64,000 nucleotides of DNA from Atrina japonica. Its lineage: Eukaryota; Mollusca; Bivalvia; Pterioida; Pinnidae. Below are positions 31,694 to 44,150 of the stretch, in pieces. Made by a program: the position numbers and the translations under genes. The stretch covers positions 565,501 to 629,500 of the forward strand of contig BROG01000400.1 in the NCBI GenBank assembly GCA_030159075.1. Direction: 5' to 3'. The notes under the pieces were generated by a model. That model saw only the letters and a program-made list of their open reading frames with translations. It had not been told where the DNA came from and ran no database searches. Numbering within the stretch: the stretch's first letter is position 1; every line of letters starts with the position of its first letter.

Positions 31694-33819
31694 GTGAATG
31701 AATTATTACATTTCACTAGAAATTGTCAATCTTTTACAGAGACTGACTGCAATTTCATAAATACGAAACTTTGTAAAATTTTTCAAAATTGTTCTTTAAA
31801 AACATTTGGTGAACCACGTTTTACCAAGAATACAAAAACAAAGGGAGATAAACCCTGGTTTGGGACTGACTGTAGACGGGCAAGATTCATTTTTAATAAA
31901 GCTCGTAAGAAATATAATAAAATAAAAAATGCTGAAAATAAATTTAACATGTTGTCAGCTGGAAAAGCTTATCGTAAAACAGTTAATAAATACTTCAATA
32001 AACACAGAAGAAGGTTTCAAAACAATCTGAGACAGATGCATTCTAAAAGACCGAAAGATTTTTGGAAATTGTTGAATAATTTAAATAAACAGAATACGAC
32101 CACGGATATCGATTTAAACGTTTTATACGAATATTTTGAAAATGTTAAACAGTAATTTTCATGAAGATACTTGTGAGTTCAGTAATATTGACAACGATTT
32201 ACTTGATCATTCTATAACTGAAAGTGAAATTCGGGATGCCGTGAAAGACCTGAAAAATAATAAAGCATCTGGTCCAGATGACATAAGTAATGAGTATATT
32301 AAGGCAACATTTGAAACTCTACTCCCTTTTTTATCTAGATTTTTTCAATAAGATATTTGATACGGGCATTTTCCCTGAAACTTGGCTAAATGGTATTATA
32401 ATCCCAGTGTTTAAAAAGAAAGGGTGACCCAAGTCTGCCAGAAAAATTACCGCCCTATAACTATTCTTAGCTGTATGGGCAAACTATTTACATCAATATT
32501 AAATATCCGTTTGACAAATTTTATTGAAAATAACAGTATTCTGTCTGAAATACAAGCAGGATTTAGGAAAAATTATTCTGTCAATGACCATATGTTTTAC
32601 TCTTTATTCTCTTATCAGCTACTTGAGATGCCGAAAGAAAAAATTATTCTGCACATTTATTGATTTTAGCAAGGCTTTCGATCAAGTATGGAGGTCCGGA
32701 CTTTGGTTCAAGATCTTAGAATACGGAATATCCGGTAAATGTTTTTAATGTTATATTTAATATGTATAAAAACATTAAGTCTTGTGTCAAGTATAATGGT
32801 CAGTGCTCTGAAAAATTTTTTCTGCCTCTCCGGAGTGAGACAAGGTGAAAATTTATCTCCTCTTCTTTTTTCGTTGTTTTTGAATGATTTAGATACTTTT
32901 TTTACAGTCTCAAGGTTGTAATGGAGAGTGAATATTAATGCTACGGAATCGGCGGATCTTTTAAAATTACTTGTTTTATTATATGCTGATGACACTGTGA
33001 TTTTTGCCGAAAACGCCTATGACATGCAAAGATCTCTGGCTGCTTTTGAGGAATATTGTACAGAGTGGAAATTATCTGTTAATACTAATAAGACTAAGGT
33101 GGTTATTTTTGGGTCAAGAGGCCGGAGATTGCCAAAATTCAAAATTTTTGATAATGAAATAGAAATTGCAGATGGCTATAAGTATCTAGGATTATATTTC
33201 TCGAAAAACTGTACATTTTCTAAAACTAAAAAAATGATCAAAGAACAGGCCACTAAAGCTATGTATTTACTTAAATCACGAATTTGCAATCTAGATTTAC
33301 CAATTGATGTTCAACTAAAACTTTTCGATCAAACAATTACACCAATATTGTTGTATGGCTCCGAGGTCTGGGGGTTTGAGGATTGCTCTATAATTGAAAG
33401 TGTTCATTTGAGTTTTCTCCGCGATATTCTTAAGGTTAAAAGAAGTACCCCTTTTATACATGATTTATGGTGAATTGGGCAGATTCCCCCTTATCTTATA
33501 TATAAAAATTCGTGTTTTAAACTTTTGGGACAAAATTTTAAACGGAAAGAATACAAAACTTTCCTATGTGATGTATAATGTTCTACTAAATGACTACGTA
33601 TCAGGTTTCCATAGACATAAATTATTGCAATTTGTAGAGAACATTCTAAACGAAACTGGATACGGCCATATATGGCAAACACAATATAACGAATATTTCA
33701 ATAATTTAGGCCCAGTTATTTTAAAAAGACTTAAAGATCAATATTACCAAGTGTGGAGGGAGAATGTTTATCACTCTAGTAAAAGTTTATCATATAGAAT
33801 CTTCAAAGACAACTTTTAA
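31694..33819 (+). pseudogene. LINE ORF2, reverse transcriptase domain (frameshifted)
   Basis: Begins with a basic linker (KPWFGTDCRRARFIFNKARK; RPKDFWKLLNNLN). The reverse-transcriptase landmarks follow: NNKASGPDDISNEYIK, NYRPITILSCMGKLFTSI, QAGFRKNYSVNDH, motif A FIDFSKAFDQVW, motif B SGVRQGENLSPLLFSLFLND, motif C LLYADDTVIFA (the YADD catalytic pair is intact), the LSVNTNKTKVVIFG motif, and YKYLGLYFSKN. A C-terminal stretch reads PILLYGSEVWGFE. Breaks near 32140, 32350-32420, 32660, 32745, 32920 and 33470 split it into short open pieces. Confidence 0.85.
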
Positions 33820-34620
33820 GCTGGAACCTTACTTACTTATACTCAATAAGAACTATAGATCTTTATTCATTAGGTATCGAACAACAAATCACCGACTTCC
33901 TGTGGAAGTCGGAAGATGGGAAAATACTCCCAGAGAGGAACGTTTGTGTACCCTCTGTGATATACATGCTATTGGTGATGAGTATCATTATATTTTTGAG
34001 TGTGTTTATTTTCGTGAAGAACGTAAAGGAAAAACACCTGCTTTGTTTACAACATGGGCGCAGACATTTTGGACACCCAAAGTTGTGCGGAGGGTAAAAT
34101 GAGCCCAGAGATCTGATTGGTCATTAAATGAAAAAATTAGTTTTGCCATTAATAAGTGAAATTAAGGTGATAAAAAAGATACATGAATATTGGTAGTACT
34201 TTGGAAATTATAGGGTGGACGGTTGAAAATTGAAAGGGAGGGGTCATATGAGAATAGATATTTTCCTTTGGTGCGGAATACTACGAGTTGTAAACAAGTG
34301 AAAATTTGAAGTAGAAATGCAACGGCAACCTATACTTTTGATTGCATATTTTGTTATCAAAAAATATTGATCTTTCAGCACAGGGTACTTATTTGACCCA
34401 GATTTTATAAACATGGGAGTGACAGTGACCTGAAGTTTTGTAAATTAGCATTGAGGCCTATGGGAAAATATTTGGTGGTGTCTGTCCTAAAAAGTATATA
34501 CCTAACCACTACTGCGTGCGTCCTAATATTTTGAAATTTCAAAATCTGTTTTCTACTGATAATGACAAAATTCTAGGAAACCTCTGTAATTTTCTAAAAT
34601 GTATTTTTTCTGCTTTCTAG
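33820..34620 (+). pseudogene. LINE ORF2, C-terminal zinc-binding region, split by insertion
   Basis: Continues in the frame after a stop: TTNHRLPVEVGRW, then LCTLCDIHAIGDEYHYIFEC, a CxxC ... HxxxxC zinc-binding pattern usual at the end of ORF2 in this LINE group, then FREERK. The expected continuation, KKYIPNHYCVRPNILKFQNL and CNFLKCIFSAF with a stop at 34618-34620, resumes only at 34488. The intervening 459 bases are a later insertion. Confidence 0.75.
34029..34487. mobile_element. Insertion within the LINE ORF2 C-terminus
   Basis: About 459 bp with no retrotransposon homology separate two parts of the same ORF2 C-terminal region. It begins near GGAAAAACACCTGCTTTG and ends near TTTGGTGGTGTCTGTCC. 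The termini share only a weak inverted GGTGTTTTTCC-like similarity and the target duplication is unclear (AAAG at best), so the class is unknown. It has no recognisable gene. Confidence 0.5.
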
Positions 34621-34732
34621 TCTCCTTGTTAACTATGTTTGTCATCCAGTGCTGTAATGTATATTGCTTGTCACTCATGTATCATTTGATCTGAGTCCAA
34701 ATAAAATAAAGTTTATAGTTTTATAGTTTTTA

Positions 34733-35854
34733 GTATAGGTATTTTCTAGCTTCCAGACATAAAACCACCGTTTACTCCTAGTTCTTCACATTGTATTTTC
34801 ATTATTTCATATTTTTATGCTGATATTTACATTTTTGATATTTCTTGAAATGCAACAGTTTGACAGTAAAAATATTAAATAAATAGTATACAACAAAATA
34901 AACGAAAAGAACAATAGAGAAACAGAAAATGTAAATATAAATTTATCACCACCTGATGTCCTATATTGTAGGACTACGTTTGCCCCGTGATCCAGGGCAT
35001 TTCCCCAGAAATGCACAGAGTTAATTCTCACATTGCGACTGGTTTTTTATCCCAAATAATGCATTTAATTGGCAGACTAATTATTCACATTCACATACAC
35101 AAAAAACATTGAGTTTCAACGTGCACAAGTGGGATCCAGATTTTTTTAATTTTTAAATCTGGGAAGCATTTTCTGGATTCAGTCTAGAAAATTTTTTGAT
35201 TTTAAAAACTCTGACAGGCCATTTCCTGGCTTGACATTAAAGTTTAATTACCACTTTCTATTTTATAAAAGCAATTTTAGGGGGGGCGTGCGCCCCCACG
35301 CTTCCTCTAAATCCGCCAGTGAGACTTCCGTGTTTGTCCAATATTCATCAGATTTGTATATATACATTCTGAATAATTATACTTTGGTATCTGAGATATT
35401 TATATTCCACGGGAGGCGAAAACAATCTAACGACAATTCAGAAATCAGGGAAAATACACAGTACTAAAACTTCTAATTGAAGTTTTATTCTCTTTGGCTA
35501 CGAACAACATTTGGTTTTCTTTTTTATACTGCTATTCTGGTAACAGTTTTCAATCCGGCGTGTCAATAGAAACAAGCGAGGGACATTCGGGTTTAAATCT
35601 TGGCCGGTTCCGGAGAAATATGAGAATTTTTTTCCCTGATTGCTCCGTCACCAAGCGCCAAGGTATTGAATCGACACGCGTTCATAACATAGGTCAATAT
35701 TCATGGTACTTCACCCAAATCTTGTGTCAACCTAATCTATATAGCTGATGAATTTGAGGCGGAAGGTGAAACGTTAGCGAAAGAAACAGACTCGGAAGTT
35801 GAAGAATGCAGATTCGAACCCGTATTAAATCTTGGAGCGCCTCAGATATATTTT
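34733..35854. other. AT-rich spacer
   Basis: No supported gene. A 78-codon and an 84-codon open frame (35231-35467 and 35494-35748) show no known motif. Confidence 0.5.
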
Positions 35855-36155
35855 TTGCCAAAAAGTGGGAACACGATAATTATTATCGTAAAACCCCTGG
35901 TAAAGCAAAAAGTGGAAACATGATAATTATTATCGTAAAACCCCTGGTAAATAAAAAAAGTGGGAACATGATGATTACTATCGTAAAACCACTTGTAAAT
36001 CAAAAAGTGGGAAAATGATAATTATTATCGTAAAACCCCTGGTATATCAAAAACTGGGAACATGATAATTATTATCGTAAAACCACTTTTAAATCAAAAA
36101 GTGGAAACATGATAATTATTATCGTAAACGCCCTGGTAAATCAAAAAGCGGGAAC
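35855..36155 (+). repeat. 47-bp tandem repeat with internal palindrome
   Basis: Six to seven units of AAAAAGTGGGAACATGATAA, then TTATTATCGTAAAACCCCTG and GTAAATC. Each contains the palindrome GATAATTATTATC. An inverted partial unit lies at 36599-36670 (GTTCCCACTTTTTTTATTTA and ACCCCTGACAAATAAAAAA), and a fragment (ACCAGGGGTTTTACC) near 40533. Confidence 0.9.
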
Positions 36156-36351
36156 ATTATATTCATGTTATGAATTCTAATTTTACCGGATCGGAATAAA
36201 ACAAAATTTCCGCTAAAGAGTGCCTCAGTTAAATCCAAGGAGTCCCAAATCTAGTAAAACATATTATCACTTGGAAAATTTTTAAAAGCGTAAATCTCAA
36301 TTACACACGATGCAAAATATTTTTTTAGACAATTACTTTTACCACGATTGT

Positions 36352-36566
36352 TTAACTCATCAACCCCTGAAGTCACATTTGGACCTGCCCATTTCAAAGA
36401 ATGGTTGTGCCCACTGTCAGAATTCAGGGGTGTATGATTTAGAATAAAATTATAATAATAATTTTACATGCAATATGAATTTGTTCTCTCTTAAATTTTG
36501 ATAGTAGGCCATGCTATTTATTGATTTGGGTGAGTCTAAATGTGACCACAGGGATTGATCTGTTAA
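36352..36566 (+). mobile_element. MITE, AACTCATCAACCCCTGA family, long form
   Basis: Ends TTTAACTCATCAACCCCTGA and CAGGGATTGATCTGTTAA, with about 40-bp imperfect terminal inverted repeats (AGTCACATTTGGACCTGCCC against GGGTGAGTCTAAATGTGAC). Same element as 24221-24434 in the other orientation. Confidence 0.75.
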
Positions 36567-38084
36567 CTTAAACTAGATTTAGATTTATCAGATTTATCAT
36601 GTTCCCACTTTTTTTATTTACCGGCAGGGTTTTACCAAAAGGTGGGAAAGGTTAAACCCCTGACAAATAAAAAAATGATAGAGTTACCTATTTCTCATAA
36701 AATGGTATATTCGAAGGTTTCCCTCAATAGAATTTCATAAAACTCTCTATATTGGTTTTGGTCATCAAAATTTTGTATCACGGTTTTGTACCCGATTTCA
36801 ATATTAATAACTGAGTTGATGTTTTTTTTTTATTTTTGAATACCTCTTTAATTTAGATCCATGGGGGTGAACAACAGCTATACTCTGTTGTCTACTGTAA
36901 GTTCTTAAATATGAATTTTATAAATCCTTTTTTTAGTCTTTTGAAGTGTTTTAAATTGGGTTAATGTATTAAAATTTTGAGTCTACTGCCCATCACTAAA
37001 GTTTGCAATTGACGCGATATCAAATTTTATATTTCTCGTGAGCTGCGGTAGAAATCACTTAAAATTTCCTATTTAGACCATAGCAATGTTTTTTTTCTGT
37101 TTTTTTTATCAGTTGAAAATCAGAAAACCTACCAGCCAGTAACGGAAAAACCAAACAAAAAACTAAAACAAAATCCATACAGATCTTTTAAAAAGTGCAT
37201 ATGTAATGGATTTCAATCAGCAAATGTAACATTTAAGTAGTGTAAGAACCGTGAAAAATTTTCAGACGTGTACAAACCCACATTGCTTGGTTATGTCTGA
37301 AATACAACTTTTTTCGGTTGATAAAATTATGAAAAATACATTTGTTTGTTTTCTATAAACCTACCAAAAAGCTGACACAAAACAGCAAAAAACCATTACT
37401 TTGGCCTTATGTCTAAACCAACTTAATAGCTTTAGGTTTATATAATCGTAGCTTCTATCTGATAATTAAATACATCTTAACTTGCATATCGAGTGTCTAT
37501 TACTATTTACTCAAGAAAACGACGCACGAACTGTTTTTTCTTGTCCCTGCGTCATTATGTAACGCGGCAACAGGTCAAATATCTCACTATTTATTGTGGG
37601 GCTTATGGAATTTGTTATTTGGATTTATTTAACAAATTCTTTAATTCCTTTCTTTCTTTTTTTATTGCTTAAGGATAAATCCTGAGTAAATTTGCATAGC
37701 GATATGAAATGTACACGCGCAACGCCCTCGAGCCCACGGTACCATCATGCTGGTGACCTCTGGCGGGCATCGATGACATTTGAATGGCGTGAAACAAATT
37801 CTGTCACGCGAGTTTGTTCATTTCACCTGGCTGTAATTGGAATTACGAAATCTTTTACACATGATTTTTTGGTCAATGCCAAGATTAAGATTTTGATATG
37901 TACACAGTGAAGATAAGTCAGATGACACGAAGAATCTGATGTTTATCATCTCAGATTCGGATAGATCTATATCGGATTTGATTATATTGAAGAATTCAAT
38001 TTTTACCAAAACTGAGAAATTTGGGTATTTTTTGACTGATTTGAACCCGACCTGTGTTTTATTAACACTTTTTTTACTACTTAA
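36567..38084. other. AT-rich spacer
   Basis: Includes the inverted partial 47-bp repeat unit at 36599-36670. No gene recognised. Confidence 0.5.
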
Positions 38085-38285
38085 ATTGATATATAATAAC
38101 AAAAAGGAGATATACACAGGCATAAATTTTTTAAAATTCCAATAACCCAGGTTTGGCACTTTTTCAACTTACTCTTTGTATTTGAATATACCACGTTGGA
38201 CCTGACCTTAGTTTTACATAATTTATAGGAATATAAGATTTTTTTAATGCCTGTGTATAGCTTTTATTTGTTATTGCACATCAAG
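38085..38285. mobile_element. MITE with TACACAGGCATAAA inverted repeats, copy 1
   Basis: About 200 bp. Left end ATTGATATATAATAACAAAA, then TATACACAGGCATAAA; right end AATGCCTGTGTATAGC, then TTTGTTATTGCACATCAA. The inverted repeats are about 45 bp. Interior AACCCAGGTTTGGCAC and GGACCTGACCTTAGTTTTAC are shared with copy 2 at 45651. Confidence 0.75.
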
Positions 38286-39882
38286 TGCAAGCAGTAACAG
38301 CAGCGATATATAAATATCGCTGGTAATAGTAGAAAAAAAATCAAAATATTTTTTTTTATTGTAAACACAACTAGTGCCTCTTCAACTGTTTTTCGAACTA
38401 TTAAAAAAAAACAATTAAGTGATACAAACGAATCATTTCGGGCGCTCTATATGAAGGGTTCAAAATTTATTTGAATTTTGTATTCTCGAAGAAAATTTAT
38501 CATAATCAAATGTTTTGATTACTTGTATCTGATTACTTTAAATAGTGAATTGAATATATTAACTCGGCCTACATAGACTTAAAATGATAGATTCTATATT
38601 AATTTCATAATTCCAAAACCTGGATTTTTACAATTTTCTGGAGCTCCATCCTAGTTTTTTTTATGTTTTTGTTTGTTTGTTTGTTTGTTCTTTTAAGTTT
38701 ATATAGGAAAGCCACAAAGTATTTGAGAAGACGGCCGTAGCCCCTTTTCACCTCCTTGTGTTTTATTCGGGGATACATGATGTTTTGAAACAAATATTAA
38801 TGCAATGAATTATATTTTTTGCGGGTAATGGAAACGATTTATGATCATAGAAAAAAAATTCAATTAAATAGCATCTTTAATAGGACATAGTCAATTTATT
38901 TTCTCACTGTATTTGAATTTGAAATTTGTAATCTCTCTCTCAAGTTTGTGCGTACTTTTCTTTCCAATATTTGCTTTTTGTATTGCATAATCCTGTATTA
39001 TTGTGTTTAATGTTGAATCATCGGTGTCCTACAAAATGCCACTTTTGATATTTTTTAAACAAAGCCTAATAAAATCAACAGTTGCTATGGTGAATTACTA
39101 CTCCACACAAATTGTTATCTTAGTGAAATAAAAATAAATGCTTATATTTTCAATATCTTTATGTGACTTTAAATGGAAGCAATGAATTTATAAATTTTAA
39201 TGTTTACAACTTTAATTAACCTATGATTATATGTTGGTTTAGATACCCATTGGTACACTTGTCACGTGAATATCACTTTCAAAATCAATTTCAAAATACA
39301 CATTCTGAATTTTTCACTTCTTCATGTTTTCTAAAATTACAAGCTAATGAGGGAATATATTGATAAATTACAGACGCACATGTACTAACATTGACAGTTT
39401 TCTTGTACAATATTTTTGTAAGAAAGTTAAATATTTTGAGCATTTATTCACATGGACTATATTACCAAAGAAATAAATGAGACCTAGGTTATTCCTATAA
39501 CGGTACATTCCAATTGTATGACAAACAATATTTAACTTGGTCTGGGCCCGGGAGCGTTTATTTTTCCGACGTGGGAAAATCTCGGAACTAACGAAGGATA
39601 AAATGATCACTGATTCCCCTTTTGTTTGTTACTCCTTCTGAATTAGTAAATCCTTCCGTTTAATTCCTTATGTAAATATCTCGAGTTTAATTATCTATGG
39701 ACCATACAGACTTTTAATACTAGTAATTTTCAAACTACAATAGAGAACTTTTGAAAAACTTAAGAGTAACACTTTAATATGAAATTAAAGCGCCAAAAAC
39801 AGGTGTCATACAAATTTGTTTACCTAATTCTATGTCGGTGGTCAGTATTCATTAAATTTAGCATTATTTTATTTTAATTATT
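38286..39882. other. AT-rich spacer
   Basis: No gene recognised. Confidence 0.5.
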
Positions 39883-39900
39883 GGGGGGGGGGGGGGGGGG
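39883..39900 (+). repeat. Poly-G run (18 G)
   Basis: Uninterrupted G homopolymer in AT-rich DNA. Similar runs lie at 48474-48494 (21 G) and near 49619-49630. Confidence 0.9.
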
Positions 39901-41348
39901 AAACATAGCTTGAACGTTAAAATTTGTCATAAATATCAACTGTTAAATATATATAGGCATACATTATGAAATTCGATATAATTTGGGCAACCATTATAAC
40001 TTAATTTAGCAAAACGTATACAGACTTGAATATTTAATATCAAGCATGAACATTTTGATTCATGGATAAAATAAAATTGTATAAGTTAAAATGAAAAAAA
40101 AAAATCACCGAATCTTCTTTGTATTATATTATTGTTAGTTTCTTTTAAATCATCGGTCCTTCTTTCAAATAAAGGAATAATTATCGGTACAGGCAAGGAC
40201 TTAAGTATTTCAAGAAGATATAATTTTTCGTGATTATCATAATCTTTTTAAATAAAATGTAACGAAAATTATAAGTAGTAAAAAAATCTCACATCTATCA
40301 CGTTTTCTTTTTTTTCATTTACTAGGGATTCTAACAATATGGTTCACCTTATATGCTTTGATAGCATTATAACTAGCATTATCGTCATGATTTCAAAACA
40401 AAAAAGAATAAAAAAAAATAGATAAAATAAATAAATAAATAAAATAAGATAAAAAATAAATATTTCATGAATCAACTTAAATTGTTTGTAATAAGAGTAA
40501 AAACCAATATGTAAAATGCTTTTTTTAAATTACCAGGGGTTTTACCAAAAAAGACAGTAAAAACATGATACAGCGACTTCTTTCAAGAACGCGCATACAA
40601 AAATAATTTTTATATGTATCGACGCGAAGTGCATATTTAAACAGACCTAATATTTTATTTGAGATATATAGCAAGGCATAGAAAAAAAGTAAACAATAAT
40701 TGCATTTGAAACACAAATCCTAAAATATTTGAGTGCATAAATTGTACGATAAAGACTTGTGTATGGTCAACATTGAAGTACTATTCCCCAAATATTTGGT
40801 TTATTGTGAATGTTTTTGAAAGAGTTTGATTCGAATATTTATTTGCATAAGGTACTATTTTGTTTTTCAAAAATTATCAATTAATCTCAAAGTTATTTTC
40901 AACGTCAGATCGCGCGGAAATAAAACGAACCAGGGGTTCAATTTACGAGATTGAAACACATTTTAATCCGGAACATTGTTTTGGTAGATTTATACATATT
41001 CATTGAGGAAACGATTTTTCTTTATGTTGTTAAATTGATCGTTGAAATCTTTCATGAAAATATTATTATATGAATAAAAACAGTCTTGTCCAAACCCATT
41101 AACATTGGGACGAACCATATTTATACGCAAGTAACAACATATATAAAATCGAACTCGTAATGGAAACAGAATAAACATCGCAAAATAGTGTATTATCAGA
41201 CCCGCTTTTGTGTTATCTTGTTTGCATTACATTTGCTATTGTAGTAGAAATTGTACTAAAAGTTGCACCGAAATCGATTAATGGCAAACGGTTATTATTT
41301 GGAAAACATTGTTATGGAGAAAAATCTAAAAGTCTGTTTCATGGCTTA
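39901..41348. other. AT-rich spacer
   Basis: No gene recognised. A fragment of the 47-bp repeat lies near 40533. Confidence 0.5.
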
Positions 41349-41600
41349 CTACGGCTGACTACTTGTGGTTGACTGTAAAAAAAAACAGACATATATTATA
41401 TACATGTACATAATACATGTCATGACATTGAAACTTACAATCGATCGGTACTTATGAGTCTGTAGACGCCCACTTCTTAGCCTTGCATTCCAAGAGATGA
41501 AATGATCCCCAAGGCCAAATGTTGGACAAAATCTGAATTTGAACACGAAGCCGCCGTCTTTTAAAACGAACGCTCTGTCGCTCCACGGGGAGATTATAAT
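41349..41600 (-). other. Unresolved: tRNA-like head versus small spliced exon pair
   Basis: On the minus strand, GGAGCGACAGAGCGTTCG and CTTCGTGTTCAAATTCAG look like degenerate polymerase III A and B boxes, suggesting a SINE. The same strand also has an open frame (AFVLKDGGFVFKFRFCPTF, then GDHFISWNARLRSGRLQTHK) followed by a textbook 66-nt intron: donor GTAAGT (41438-41433) and acceptor TTTTTTTTTACAG (41375-41373 at its end). A short open tail and a TAG follow. Neither reading is proven; the protein matches no family I know. Confidence 0.3.
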
Positions 41601-41911
41601 GGAAATTGTTAGCAGGTTAATATATAATTGTGTAAAAATTGAAAATTATAGTTATATTTCTTTTAGCATCCCCAGTGACGAAGTATAAAACAGTTTTAGA
41701 TAAGTTTGAATAGAAATATTAAACCTTTTTTACCATATAACATATATCGTAACTTCGACCGCTTCAAGTCGTAGCAGCGTGGTATGGTAGATGTACCTTG
41801 GTCATATCGTCATATAATTACGATCGAAGTTATAAAATGTGATGTTTTTTGGGAGGTGGGGGTGTGGGTCGTATATTGTCGTTTTGGTCTTGTTTATTTT
41901 TACTGAATATT

Positions 41912-41913
41912 TT

Positions 41914-41988
<75 letters not shown>
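41912..41988. repeat. (CT)n microsatellite
   Basis: Uninterrupted CT run, followed by a short GTGTGTGT tract. Confidence 0.95.
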
Positions 41989-41989
<1 letters not shown>

Positions 41990-43149
41990 CGAGTGTGTGT
42001 GTTCTTTTTTACGTAATACATATGATACATCGCTGGAACTATTAGATATAAATTAATAAAGGTATGTCTAAAAACAGCACACCTGTTATACTATATATGT
42101 AGGGCCTGCTACTCCTTCTACCACTGTGATTTAATCTCTGTATTCATCATTCTATTTTTGAATATTTGCCATTCTAATATATGTCTTAAAGAATGTTGAC
42201 ATTGTACAGATTAAAATCTTCAATTTTAACATTCAGTTAGTTTTTAATTTGTCTATTATGTATTCAGACCGTACTAGCACACCTGGGCATGGGAAAAGGG
42301 GCAAACTCTATTACGAAAGACATTATTCACCATTGTCGATGACGCACCGCAATAATTTCAAGTACACTATTTGACTATAGTGAAAAAATGTGAACTGTAA
42401 TAAAATGTCCAGTGTCTTTCAATTCTTATTTACATTTTGTACACTTAAATAAATAATGAGCATTTTAGTTCTTTTAACAATTATATTTGTGATTAATGGA
42501 TAAAATATTTTGGTTCAGACAAAAATCGATAACATATGTATATTTGCCAAGACACTTCATAACCACGCTTTAGATAGAAACGGTCAACGTTTACGATATT
42601 CACGGACAAAGCCTGTCCAAACACTGACCAGCGGAGTATGTTTGATTTTTGGATTTTGGTCAGTTGTTGATGAACGGAAAGATGAGAAGACCAAATGTAA
42701 CTTTTAATGGTAAATATTGGTACAAGTCCACGTGTATCGATCAAAATATGTTTGCAAATCTCCCCTGGAATGTGGATTGAATTTCAAGGATACACACTCC
42801 CTCGCTCCTTCCTGTTCCAATCTGTTACAATTTTTTTTTTTCAAAATTAGCTAACCCCAGTATGAACTGAAAAACGTGCGCAGCGATGAACTATTTAAAT
42901 TTTTCATTGATAGATTTAAGCTTTTTATAAATGGTAATTGATATATTAAATGATTTACACAAAAAAAATGAATGAATATATTATTAGCAAATGAATTTAA
43001 AATAAACAAAAAAATATGAAAAACTACGATCGTGGAAAATCTTCACAAGGTCATGGCAAGGTCTTTGAGAGAGTATGAGCAACGTAGTATGATCGGCATT
43101 GTGCGTTGTTGAGCGTGGTAAAAGCTAAGACAATCGTGGTGTTTAATGA
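41989..43149. other. AT-rich spacer
   Basis: No gene recognised; open frames at 42493-42744 (minus) and 42510-42707 (plus) overlap and have no known motif. Confidence 0.5.
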
Positions 43150-44150
43150 CTGGCAACCGCATACTTAAAAAATGTCTCGCTGACCCGCCATCCAACTACA
43201 ACATAACTATAGAATTTAGACTGGCAACCCGGCGCATACAAAGAGACTGTCTCTCTGACTCGCCACCGACTACAACTTGACTGCAGAATATAGACTGGCA
43301 GCTGCACACAAAGACACTGTCTCGCTGACCCGCCACCGCTACTACAATTTGACTGCAGAATATTGACTGGCAACCGCATAATGAGAAACTGTCTGGTTAA
43401 CCCGCCACCGACTACAACTTGACTGCAGAATATAGACTGGCAACCCGGCGCATACAAAGAGACTGTCTCTCTGACTCGCCACCGACTACAACTTGACTGC
43501 AGAATATAGACTGGCAGCCGCACACAAAGACACTGTCTCGCTGACCCGCCATCGCGACTACAATTTGACTGCAGAATATTGACTGGCAACCGCATAATGA
43601 GAAACTGTCTGGTTGACCCGCCACCGACTACAACTTGACTGCAGAATATAGACTGGCAACCACATACAGAGAGACTAGCTGACTCGCCACCCGGCTACAA
43701 CTTGACTGGAGAATATAGACGGGCAACCACATACAGAGAGACTGTCTCGTTGACCCGCCACCCGGCTACAACTTGACTGCAAAATATAGACTGGCAACGG
43801 CAACAAAGAGACAGTCTTGTTAACCCTGCACACGGCTACACACACTGATTCGCCACCAGCTACAACTTGACTGCAGAATATAGTCGGGTAACCGCATACA
43901 GGGAGATTGTCTCGTTGACCCGCCACCCAACTACAATTTGACTGAAGAATATAGGCTAGTAACCGCATAATGAGAGACTGTCTCGCTGACTTGCCACCGT
44001 CTACAACTTGACTGCAGAATATAGACGGGTAACTACATACACAGAGACTAGCTGACTCGCCAGCAATTTGACTGAAGAATGTAGGCTAGTAACCGCATAC
44101 ATAGAGACTGTCTCGTTGACACACTATCAACTACAACTTGACAATCTTTC
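43150..44150 (-). repeat. 70-bp minisatellite with 216-bp higher-order unit
   Basis: About 14 units of GACTGGCAACCGCATACA, AAGAGACTGTCTCGCTGACC, CGCCACCGACTACAACTTGA, CTGCAGAATATA. In the left half, monomers of 74, 72 and 70 bp repeat as a 216-bp block: CTGGCAACCCGG starts at 43221 and 43437, and the next block starts at 43653. The right half is more degenerate, with partial units. The minus strand is open for 150 codons here (RLPVNILQSNCS-type repeats), which I attribute to a unit length divisible by three over the block. Confidence 0.92.

Larger units (their letters stand above)
30430..34732 (+). mobile_element. Non-LTR retrotransposon (LINE), decayed, APE-type
   Basis: One plus-strand element, in order: an ORF1 C-terminal remnant, then ORF2 with an apurinic-type endonuclease, reverse transcriptase and C-terminal zinc-binding region, then a 3' end with AATAAAATAAAG and short TTTATAG repeats in place of a poly(A) tail. 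Many frameshifts and stops make it non-autonomous. The 5' boundary is uncertain. The TTTATAG-type tail and domain order suggest the CR1/Jockey side of the LINEs, but the clade was not determined. Confidence 0.85.

Noticed and set aside
35494..35748. 84-codon plus-strand open frame
   Set aside because: No known motif, no splice context, surrounded by repeats.
43143..43595. 150-codon minus-strand open frame
   Set aside because: It lies wholly in the 70-bp minisatellite; openness follows from the 216-bp block being divisible by three. No start context or homology.
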